64,000 bases of DNA from Paratinospora sagittata (lineage: Eukaryota; Streptophyta; Magnoliopsida; Ranunculales; Menispermaceae), in assembly GCA_035771175.1 (NCBI GenBank), contig CM069597.1, forward strand, positions 9,459,001 through 9,523,000. Direction: 5' to 3'. Position 1 is the stretch's first letter. Each line of letters begins with the position of its first letter. A model generated the notes under the pieces. That model made no database searches. It was not told where the DNA came from and worked only from the letters and a program-made list of their open reading frames with translations. Positions 26,701 to 38,700 of the stretch are shown here, in pieces. A program made the translations under genes and the position numbers.

Positions 26701-29700
26701 TTCCTGAATTGTAGCTCATTGTTCTATTGTCCATTACTACTAATGTATACATGCACGGTGCATCTATGTATTTAGTAAATTATTTAGAGAACTCATCTCA
26801 TGAAACCACTTCACCAACTAATGGAGTCGGCTACATTAATGTACATTCACACTACGCTCTATCCAGTGTCAAATCCTCTATTATATCACAAGGGATTATA
26901 TCTTTTTCAATTGTTACCTATGTTATTTTATGCATTGTTGCATTGCTCTCTTTATCATTACTAATAACAGTTCACATGTACTCCACGGCTCCACCCACAA
27001 AAAAAATAATAATAATAAAAAAAAAATTCACGCATAGAACTTTGTAACCATCACATCAAATGATCTTCATTGTGTGCATGCAAACCACCTTAATCAATTT
27101 TCTCTCATATGTATCTAAAGTTTTCACTCCTTAGTATCTCTTAGCTTTCAATCTTTATGGTCTCTCCTATACCCCTACTTTCACTAAAATAAAATTAATT
27201 CAATATAGCAGTTCTTCTAATGCAAAATAACAGATGACAGATGCTTCATTTGCACATACATGCAAACTTTGGGAATTTACTAAGTTGTGCGGCTCAAATC
27301 AGCCAACCAGGAGACAGGATTTTAGCCTTAACAAAAAAAAGGGATATGGCTGAAGATGAAAATCAGATAGTTTGGGTATTTAATAATATCATAAACAGAT
27401 AAGAAACCAGTGACTGCAACTGGCAAAGTGTCAGACTTCACCAATTCTCATGATAAATTGGTCTAGAACATCGAAAGGGTACTTATAAGAAAAAATTAAG
27501 GATGTAGCAAGAAGCTTGAAAAAGAATTCAGCAAAGCATCTAAGATAAGTAAAACAGAACAAATGTAATCAGTTGGCAAATATCAAACCTTCCCCAGCAT
27601 TGTTAGAACTTAGAGTATACAAACTCAGTTATAAGAATTAATGAATATCAATGAAGATTTCTCCAATTTTGGTCTTGATTATTTCATAAGATTGAATGAC
27701 CAGGTCATTAAGAATCCTCGATTCAATTGTTTTCCAGGAATGTTGAGCATTGACTACATAGAATGAAACCTAAATGGATTCGACCCCTATAAGAACTCTC
27801 CTATTGCTCTTTGCCCTCTTTCCGTTTCAGTTCATCCTTATTACCGCACTTCTATGTTACTCGAACTCTTTAATTTAGGCCGGCATACCCGTGTCCAACA
27901 CTTTTTGATGCGACATGGGTATGGGATATGTGTCCGACACTTTAGATTTTAGAATATTACCATGTAGATTCTACAATGGAAAAAAGAGAAAGCATGAAAG
28001 AAGATAATAACTAACAAGTGGCAATTCACTTAAATGAGAGAACAAAAAGGACAATAATTGAGTAAAAAGAAGGAAAACAAAAGAAGAAAAGAACAACATA
28101 TAATACAGGCTTCAAGGTAAACATAATATTTTCCAAGTACCCAAATCCAAATTTCAAGACATTTTTTAGCCAAGTCCCCATATCCTAAAATTTGAAAATG
28201 AACAAGTCGGACCTCTAAATATGTACCCATATCCGACACCCAAACCCGAGTCTAGGTAACATGGCCGCTCTTTCACCACTATCTCATAATAAATATCAAC
28301 CAAGAGTTCTAAGGATAAAAATTCATAAGAATGTAATGGAGATGAAGTTTCTTTATTTTCTATAGTGAGATCCAGTGTTGTCAAGGCGAAAAGGGGCGGC
28401 GGTAGGCGGTAAACCTTAATTAAGCGAGGCGGGGCCTAGGCGAGATTAAGACGGGATATAAAATATTTATTTAGAGGTCCCTGAAAAATTTATTTATTTA
28501 TTCATTGGTCCCTCACTCCATATATATATATATAATTATTAATTTAATTTATATATTAAATAATTATTAATTTATATAATATAAATTAATAATTATATGC
28601 ATAAATGTATTCAGGGTTTGCAGAAGTGAAAGTAGAAGGAGGGAGAGGATCTCGCAAGTTTTAACAAAAAAAAAAAAAATTCAAAAAAACCCTTTAAAAA
28701 GAATATTTGCTTAGATCTCCCCAGACCGCCTAGGCGGTGCCACTACTTAAGGCGCCTAGGCGCCGCCTTGACAACACTGATGAGATCCAAGAAGAAAAAC
28801 ATTATCACATTGTTTTGCCTCTCTTCTCCCCAAGCACTCAGGAGACATAATAAAAAAATGATTGTAAAAAAAAAGTACTTTAATACAATGACATTTTGTT
28901 TCTTGTCAAAAAAAGAAAAGAAAAAAAAGAGTTACATAAACATAGCAAGAGCAAAGGAGAGACCTGTCCAGTATCAAATAAATTGCATACATATATGCCA
29001 AAATCTCGTTGAAGCCACACAATATCCCGATCTGCCCCATGCATGACCTAATTAAGAAAAAAAAAAAACTAACCAAATTGTTAAGTACATATTATGCATC
29101 AGATATGCCACATTTAAATTAGAAAGCCTACCTTCCTCTTAGAAGGATCCTTAAAGAGCTCCCTTAGGTATGGACCAACATGAACACGAAGCTTCAGGGT
29201 GTCTACAACAAAATCCTCAGTTCTAGTAGATATTTGCATCAGGCATGTAAGCCCTTGAAATGATCTATATTGGTTATGCTCCAAATCAACCTGAAATATA
29301 GAACAACAGCATAGGTAAAAGAAAAATAAGTCGACCCTTATGCAATGAATACAAAAACTACGAATTAATGTACATATGGGTAAAAAGACAATTCCCCTTT
29401 CAAGCAAATAAACAAACTCCATCTGAAATTTGTATGGATACTTTTGAGTACAATAGAAAACATTCAGCAAGTAAATTAGAAAATCCAAACAATCTACATC
29501 ACAAATTTCAACAAGATAGATATTAAGTAGCAACCTTCCACCAAATATCATGTAGTTATTTCTCAAGAAAATCCATATAAAAGTTGAAGATGCTTACTGA
29601 TCATGCATGATAAATATAACAAAAAAACAAAATTCAATAGCTAAGAAAAAAAAGGCTCCAAGCGGCTAAAGGCAAACCAAGACTTCCTGAATTCGAAATC

Positions 29701-32700
29701 GAAAGGAAGATGAATGACTACCAAAATAAAAGGGCTGATACACAATCCACAAGGCTCCTGCCACAACAGAGCAACCTCAACTTTTTTTTTTCTTTTTGAC
29801 GACCTTGGTATCCAGAATTGAGGGCTCCACCCCTCCTCACTCCAACTAATCCACGGGGAGGCCCCACACGCCCCAACGCCAAGCTCCAGGAGACAGCAAG
29901 ATTTTTGGTGTCGCGGCCAAAAATCGAACCTGAGTCGTCTGCCTCAGTCAGAGTCTTCACGCCCCCCTCCTAACCAGCGAGCCAAACCCCTTGGGGGTAG
30001 AGCAACCTCGACCATTACGCCAAGACCTATCCTTAAATGATCATAAAACTAAATAATAATAATAATAATAAAAATAAAAAGAAGTGCTTGTCTTAAAAAT
30101 AAAAAGAAGTGAAGGTTTCATAAAGGCTTCAACTTTATTCCCTATCCATAAAGGATGTATGTAGGCCATATGAAAATAATGAAATTAATAAGACAAGTTG
30201 ACCACCTTGAGGGATGCCCATGCATTTAATTAAAATGTTTATAACCTATATAAACATACACTTCCAGTACGGTTTGATCTTACTATTATACAGCCCACTA
30301 GAAAAGTAAAATAAGAGGTAGGATCCGGAAGTGACAAAATTCTGCATTTGTGGCACCAAAACTCCCACAAATCCTTCATCATCTTGCAATCCACGAACAC
30401 ATGGTCCACTGATTCATTACTTTTTCTGCAAAGACAGCACCAAGATGGGGAGAGCATAGTATTAGGAAACCTTTTTTGCAAAAACGTCTGCACAGTTGAG
30501 CTTCTTATGGGCATTTAACCACCCCAGGATTTTCACTTTGGAAGGGACATTTGCAGTCCAAATAAAGTTTGCATGGGGGAAAGGAGGCATATTGTCCAAA
30601 GAGGAAAGAGATGAGAACATAGATTTAAAAGAAAAGGAACCTGTGGGTTCTCCTAACCAAATTCTGTCATCACAGTTTTGGAGCTTATAAGATTGAAGAC
30701 ATTGGATGAAAGTTGGAATTTCCTCCAGAGTATTTTCCGGCAGGTTCCTCATGAAATGCAGATTCCAGTTAATAACAGCCTCAAGACTAGTAGGGGCATC
30801 AAAAAAGGAAGAGATAGGGGCATTGAGAAGGCTAGAGATTGCATATAGGTTCGGGAATCTGTCCTTAAAAGACTCAGTACCACACCACATGTCCTCCCAA
30901 TATCTGATCATGTTCCCATTTCCAGCTTTAAGCCTAAGGAGGGGATTAAAAAGAGGGTAGATTGAATGAATAAATTACAAGTTGCACGTAATCAAAGAAA
31001 AAAAAGGTTTAGATCCCCTTTTATACCTTCCAAAATGTTTTCACAAAAATTATCGAAAAGCATCTAATAAAATTCACAAAGAAGCCCCTAAAAAACTGTT
31101 TAGATAATCGTTCAGGTTCAGGCAATCTAAGGTGAAGACAACGAGGAAATGTTGGAGACTACATAGACAATATTGAGTTTGCTCACCTAATCTCATTCAA
31201 GGGGATAATTCTATGAGTGCAAAAACATATAGATCGTCCAGCACACATAAGAATTAAGAAGTATAATAGTAATAATACAAAAATGAGACCTCTTGTTTGG
31301 GGATGGAACAACGCCCCCCCCTTCCTTCCCCGGCAGGTGTCGGCAAGAAGCTTGATACAAGTACCTCAGCCACCAAAGTAGCATACCAAGGCTAGTCAAG
31401 AAAAAACTAACAATCAAAGGAAGTCGACTTACAACAAAATTGGTAGTCAAGCCTTACTATCAAGCTAAGAGCCTCATAGCCATACCTTGACATCACGAAG
31501 AAGTACCATGTAGAATATGCCCTTAGTACAGACATCATCATTACACCACAACACGATTGACAAATGGGTTAGCCATCATGACCCCATGCATGCCAAGTCC
31601 CACTGTGGCATTAATGCAAGTGGAGGTAGGTGAGACAAAATCATCCCTTGTCAATGCAAAATCGAAAGCAAGCAATTCAAGTTAGATACGCATACCACCA
31701 CCAATGGCGAAGCTAAGATTTTATATTAAGGGGGGGCAAAAAACAAAATTTTCTCGAACACAACTATATAGGAAAAAATTATTTGTACAATACAAGATAT
31801 GTTAATGAGCACCTAAATATGAAAAAAAAATTCTAATAGCATCCATAAATTGATAAACATTTTTTCATTAAAAAAATAAAATTACAATTGCTCTCTACGA
31901 GTTTTCATGCCTTGGTAGTGTTGCATCATAATTTCATTGTCAATGTTATTAAATACATCTTTTTCAATATATGTGATCAAACAATCAGACATCCATTGAT
32001 CTCCCATCTTATTACCTAACCGATTCTTCACAAATTTCATAGCAGAAAATGCTCTTTCAGTTGTGACAGTTGCAACTGGTAAAACAAGGGCTAAAGTTAC
32101 GAGTTTGTAAACAATGGATATAAAATATCCTTTTTTGTTTTCACCATTTTTTTTTTGCAAGATCACCAATTCTTGTCAAATTCAAAAATTCACAACTAGA
32201 TTTCATATCAATGATATATGTTTCCAATTGATTTTCAAGAACATGAAGTTGGATTTCTGAGAAATCAACTAGATAAAATTGAACAAGGCGAAACAACTTA
32301 TCTTTGTCATAAGCAGAGAAAGCAGTGGCGAAGCCACGTTTTGTGTACCCCTCTTACGTTTTGAAAAAAAAAAATTATATTAATATATTAAAGTGGAAAT
32401 TCATTATTACTCCCTTTATAAAGTGTAAATTGACCCCCCTTGACCTTAGCTAATTGGCTTGTAGGACAAGACAAAACTTAAAAAGTTAACCTAAAAGTTA
32501 TTTTGTCTTTTACGTTTTATATCAAACTAGAGTGTCTTTTGTTCTACCTAAAGAAATTGTGAGAATAAAATTGTATAACAAGACAAAACCCAAAGGAAAA
32601 AATAGGATAAAGGAACAAAATCCATTGTGGAATTTAAAAATCAGGTTAGTAACTTGATTTTCCGTTTTCAAACACTCCCTTCAATGTCATCAATTTTTGG

Positions 32701-35700
32701 ATCTTTCTTCTGCCATAGATTCTGATTTTGTACTCAGGTATTCTTATCCTTTTACTATCTTTTTCAACTTGCTTCTTTTAAGGTTTAATTGTGAAATGAG
32801 CGACGTTCTGTTGTTGCATGAACAATGAAATTAATTTCAACAATTTGAATTTCTCTTTTGATGCAATTTTTGAAAAAAAAAAAAAAAAACCTTGATTTTC
32901 CAATCTTCTATATATATTTTCATGTTGTTATTGGAAAATCAAGCTTTTTTTTTTTTGTGGGAATCAAGCACAATATTGAAACAACCTAAATTTCTCAAAA
33001 TAACAACAAATCCCTAATACCCAAAACAAAAATTGCATCAAAAGAGAATCCCAGATCGTTGAAATTTATTTCATCATTCATGCAACAACAGAACGTCGCT
33101 CATTGCACCATTAAACCTTAAAAGAAGCAAGATGAAAAAGATAATAAAAGAATAAGAATACCCGAGTACAAAATCAGAATCTGTGACAGAAGGAAAGATC
33201 CAAAAATTGATGACATTGAAGGGAGTGATTGTAAAATGGAAAATCAAGTTACTAACCTTATTTTTAAATCCCAAAATGGATTTTGTTCCTTTGTCCTACT
33301 TTTTCCTTTGGGTTTTGTCTTCTTGTACAATTCTATTCTCACAATTTCTTTAGGTAGAACAAAAGACACTCTAGATTAATATAAAACATAAAAAACAAAA
33401 CAACTTTTTAAGTTTTGTCTTATCCTACAAGCCAATTAGCTAAGGACAAGGGGGATCAATTTACACTTTATAAAGGAGGCAATAATAAATTTTCACTTTA
33501 ATATATTAATACTATTTTTTTTTTTTCAAAAAAGTAAAGGGAGCAATTGCCCCCCTTACATAAAACGTGGCTTCACCACTGACCACCACCATAAAAACCC
33601 CAATAAACGCAATCGAGTGAGAAGTGAGCACTCATACTTCGGCGATCCAACCTATCAAACCATCAACAAATCGATTTCCCCTTCCAAACTCTTCTTTTTC
33701 TTCTCTTGTTCATCCCTTTCCTCTTTCGAGATTTGAACTTGCATTAAAGGCTCATTGGCTAGCACTACACCAATGTCCCATTGACCTTTAGGTGTCGACT
33801 CAACTTAAATTGCAAGATTCACCCCGATCGGGCCCGAGCATCGCAAATCCAAACCTAAGCCAACCCATTTCCTCGTGTCTCCTCTCCGTGCAGCCACCCC
33901 CAAGATGAGCACAAACCTGTGCTCTCCTCCAACCAACCCTACCAAAATTAGTTGAAACACCACTCTTTTAAGAGATCACTCATAGACTTCAACTTCCACC
34001 ACATTGTTGCCAAATTCTGTTGATGCCAACTCATGTTGAATCCAAAGAAATTATGGAGCAAGAACAATGACTTTTTTATCAGGGATCGTCTTATTTGTCT
34101 AGTGGTCAATCCCTGTTGTTTTAATTGTTTTAAGAGTCCAAGAGGACTTTTCGTTATCCATTGTTGACATATTGTATCCACTCAACTTCATATATAGATA
34201 TTTGGGCTTTTTACCCAAAAGAAATAAAAAAAAAAGACACACACTTAGTGCACAAGGCTCCAACCATTCAAGGTATGGGGAACGGACGATATACTCAATC
34301 TTACTTCCATACTAGAAAGGTTGTTTTCAAATTCGAAATAGTAACCTACAAGTCACAATTAAGCAACCTCAATTATTACACCGAGGTCTGCTTTAAATAA
34401 ATAAAACTTGTGATTTTCTCCATGACAACAAAGTTCTTTTCATCTCCACACTTAGCAAAGTCCAAAAGTTTAGCAATTTATTGCCCATTTTCCCTAGGAG
34501 AAACCTCTAGTTACAGTCATTAGAATAGACAAACTGTTAAAACAAAAGGTTAATCAAATCTACAATCTAAAGCAACCCCTTTTCAATTCTTTGTTTTCCC
34601 ACCCATCATGCCATTTTTATTATTATCCCCATGGATAGCTAGAGATAGTATCTAACCAACATCATTCTAATATCCTCACATCTAAATCACTAAAGGCACA
34701 ATCATCAGTAAGAGAATGAGAAGACCTCATTTTCCCTCAAAATCTAATGGTTGTTTTTTACTTCTTTGCTCACTCTCAAGCACCAAAAACCCCAAGAACA
34801 TACATCAAGTCACTGTAGTGTAGTCAAGACATTACTAACTCCTTAATCAACAATGGTTTTATGCTCTCAAGAAAAATTGTTGTGCCATTTGGTTCTTTCA
34901 ACCTGAATCTAGCTCAAAGAGGAGCAACTCGTTGAAAAATTTGAACAATTTTAGCAAGTTGGGGACAAATATATTTGTTACGGTTAAAATCAATGGTTCA
35001 ATCTTAGGAGTGTAAGCAAACTCGACCACCCAACCCGACTCAACCAAACTCGACCATTCCAGGTTGGGTTGGGTTAGATTTAGGAATAAGAAAAAGGTCG
35101 GGTTGGTCAGGTCGAATTTTTACTAACCTGACATGATCGGGTCGAGTATTAGGTTTCGCTAGAACCTAGTTGGGTCCATCCAGCCCAACCTGACTAACCT
35201 ATCTATATATATGCATTTTTGCATATGTGTAATTAAAAGTGAATATAAATATTCATTTACATTTGCATATAAGTATGCATAAAAATATTACTTTAAGGGG
35301 CCTCCTATTTAAGTAGGCCCCAAAACCCACAACCCCTTAAGAGTTGTTGGAGGGTTAGATAATTGAAGGATTTGGGGGAGAAGAGGAGCAATTGACAGAG
35401 AACGAGTGGCTTCTTTTTCCCTATTCTTCCAACGTGGGACTAAAAAAAGAGAGTTTCTCACTTTACTCAAGTTAAAAAAGGCATCAAAGTTAGTTAAAAA
35501 GTCATCAATATCATTTGCTAAATGTATTTTGAAGAACCTAAATTGAGAATTTAATATCTATTTTATGCATAAATCATAACATATATGGTTAAATATGTTA
35601 TTTATTTGTCTTTTGGGGTACGCTATATTCTAAAACTATTATATATTAAAACCAATCCAATGTCATTTAATTGTTGTAGGGGAGGTGTATCTAATTAAAG

Positions 35701-38700
35701 AAGCGTACAATTTGTCTAATTATATAAGTGATTCTAAATTGGCCAAATCATCAAATTGACTAATTAAAAAATGAGATCAATTTTAGAAAAAATAAAACAA
35801 TATTATTATTAAACAACAGTTATAGCTAATCATTTGAAAATTAATTTACCAAAGTAAAATCCAAAATTTAAAAATATAATAATCATGTTCATTATCTAGC
35901 TAGGTAGCTATAAGCTTTTATGGGACCATGGATTAATTAACATAAATAAAGTGGTGGAGCTTGAGGTGGTGATGCCATGGTGGTCCTGGTTAACAATACC
36001 AACATGGTGTAAAAGTAAAATTAATTAATAAGAATGAATTAGGAGATAAGGTACCAAAATGAACAAATGTTGGAACTTGGAATTATGTATCCTTTGGAAT
36101 TATGATTTCTTCAATTTCTTATAAATTTATTCAATGTATGGTAACAAATAATTAGAATTAATAAACCTATAATATATATTATATTTGGGAATGTTACAGA
36201 CCGGCTTTTAGCTCCATTTCAAGAGAAAGCATGTGAAAAAATAACATAACCTAATGATAAAACCCTTGACCCCTTCAAAAAATGAAAAAATTCAATAAAT
36301 TAACCCACATGAAGCTAAGAATTTTGTTCAATAATGTTTCAAGAAAAACTAAATTACAAATATAAGTGGTGGTAAAATTTTAACCAAACTAGCTTGGAGT
36401 TTAATTATTTAATAATTTACAAGCAAGATATAAAATTATAATGATGTATATGAGAGTTTTGTTTAACAAGATCACCCAAATTTTATAAGTTACATTATAT
36501 GTAAGCCAAATTTTATCTCATTAGTTTAATTAACTAAAATGTCTACAAATGTTGTTGATGCATATCATATAATATTTTTATATTTTACTTAAAAAATTAT
36601 TTTAAATTAAAAAACCATATGGGTAATGAAAATTCCCAACTTCTAACCAAATGTAGACGAAAAAGGCCTTTAAGACATGCATATTAACTAGTATAAGGAT
36701 GGGTGTATTATATATATTCTTCAACTTGATTTTGGGGCCCTAAAATGACTACAAAGGTTGAAAATGTTTAACATATTATGTATAACTCATTCCACTGAGT
36801 TGATTAATTAGTTTCTCATATGTATGAGGGTTAGTAAATATGGACAATAAAGAAAAAACATTTAGTAATGATGATAAAGTATATAATGTAGTTTTTAATT
36901 AACAACTTTTGTAACTTAAATCTTGTATGTATAATGATTTTTTGTATTTTTCATAGTTATATATAAAAAATAGTATAACATGAGAATTAATACTTAGTAA
37001 TTATGAGATTTATTCAAAAACATAAAAAGGAATGGAAGGGATATAGCATAGCTTAATAATATAGATAGAAAGGGGGTTTCCTCACTTTTTTTTATTTAGT
37101 CCCACATTGAGTATGAAGAAAGCGGGAGCCGCTACTCCTATAAAAGCCTCCTTCTCTACCTTTTTTCACTTGTAATTCAATTAAAAAAAGCCGTTTTAAT
37201 AAAGGAACTTGAATCCCAAATAGTAAAGAAACAAATGGTACAATCCACGGACCATGGAACAACAAAAGTATTTATTGTTCGGGTATGGTTAAAATCATTG
37301 GGTCAAACAAACAAAGCCACTTCAAAAAAGGAACTTGGGTCCCAAATAAATGCCAAAAAAGATAGAAATCTAGAATCCAAGGACCATGTAGTACCAAGAG
37401 TATTTGTTGTCTCCGCACCTATAACAAAAAAAGGATACTCAATTTACAAGCGGTAAAACCCCCATGCACTGCACTAAATATGCTAAAATTAGGTTGGCCT
37501 CCAAAGTACTAAGATTCCACTTCAAATAACATAGGTGGTGCTTTAATGCACAATAGAAATGTAGTTCGCAACATTGTCTAACTAATGGCATTGTGGTTAA
37601 AAGCTAAAAATGAAATTGTTGAGGTCAAAACATAACTAAGAATCTTTCAATATTTTGAAACCTACCCCATGATTCTTTTGATACAAAAGCCATCAATAAC
37701 ATTTTGATGAAATTTTTGAACAATATCATGCAATAGAAATTGCATAAGAACCGGATGAACTGACCTTATACTCAAATCTCCTAATTGAAGTTACTTTTTA
37801 GCCTTTTTATCCACATCCATTAACTAAGGGCAAGGAAGAAGAAACAAAAAAACTCAAGGTCGGATAACTAATATTATGAACATAAAAAATAATCAGTGTT
37901 AGGTTTTTACCGCAAATTCATCAACATTCTGCAGCTTAGCAGCTAATTCCTTCAACCCTTTAACTTCTTCCACAAGTGCAAATGGTGTGCTCTCTATTGG
38001 AAGTACTATTACAGATTCAATTTCCGGAGGAACATTTCTATCAACAAAATCCAACACAGAGAGCCTCTCCTGTACATATGATGAACTCAAAAAAGTTCAG
38101 ATTTATGGGCTAAAGCAAACATGGAAGAAAATATTCAAACATAAACTAAAAAAGAGAATAGGATGTCATAGTTATGAGAATGTTACATGATTCTAAGCAT
38201 TATTTTTCACCTTAATCACAAATAACTACAAAATCAGATTCTCAATTAAAATTGCATTTATTTCCAATTTAGATAGTTAATCATGTTCTTCATGAGAATG
38301 TTACATGATTCTCAACTCCAACAAATCTATAGGTGGGCCCTAAATAGCCTGCATCTCAAACATTTAGGCAATCATTAAAGAAAGTTAGACAAGAAATTAA
38401 ATAGGATGCATGACATAATGAAGTGGCGGCAATGCATAGATATAGAGAAAGAATGAACCCCTATTTTTAAATAATATGTTCAACATCAAGAACTCTATCC
38501 AAGAAGGAAGAGTGAACTCAATCAAACAAGTCAAACCTTGCAGAGGACTTCTTGGTTAAAGATTCTGCCATCGTGGAGGTAACCACTCACTTGTACCATC
38601 CTCATAATAGTTTCTTATAAATTTAGCATAAACAGTTTAACAGAGTTTCTCAATTTATTCACCAATGGACTGCCAAACAATACAACTACACAGCCTCAGA

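Larger units (their letters stand above)
31702..33581 (-). mobile_element. hAT transposon derivative with internal foldback
   Basis: The left end CAATGGCGAAGC and right end GCTTCACCACTG are inverted termini, each followed inward by a run of G (or C on the right). Both sides are flanked by ACCACCAC (31694-31701 and 33582-33589), a perfect 8-bp target duplication typical of hAT. The left third carries a hAT transposase remnant. The right two thirds are a foldback (32323-33581) whose inner arm starts with another copy of the terminal sequence, CAGTGGCGAAGCCACG. It lies in intron 2 of RRP6L. Confidence 0.85.

Noticed and set aside
29919..29985. A tRNA gene on the minus strand
   Set aside because: Box A and box B are present but no cloverleaf or anticodon arm fits, and the element has a tail and an 11-bp target duplication, so it is a SINE.
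32323..33581. The foldback as a separate inserted element
   Set aside because: Its inner terminus has AGAGAAAG on the left while the right flank is ACCACCAC. Only the outer element starting at 31702 has matching flanks.
37235..37456. 73-codon open frame in RRP6L intron 2
   Set aside because: It crosses a diverged tandem duplication and lies in a long intron; codon usage and motifs do not suggest a gene.
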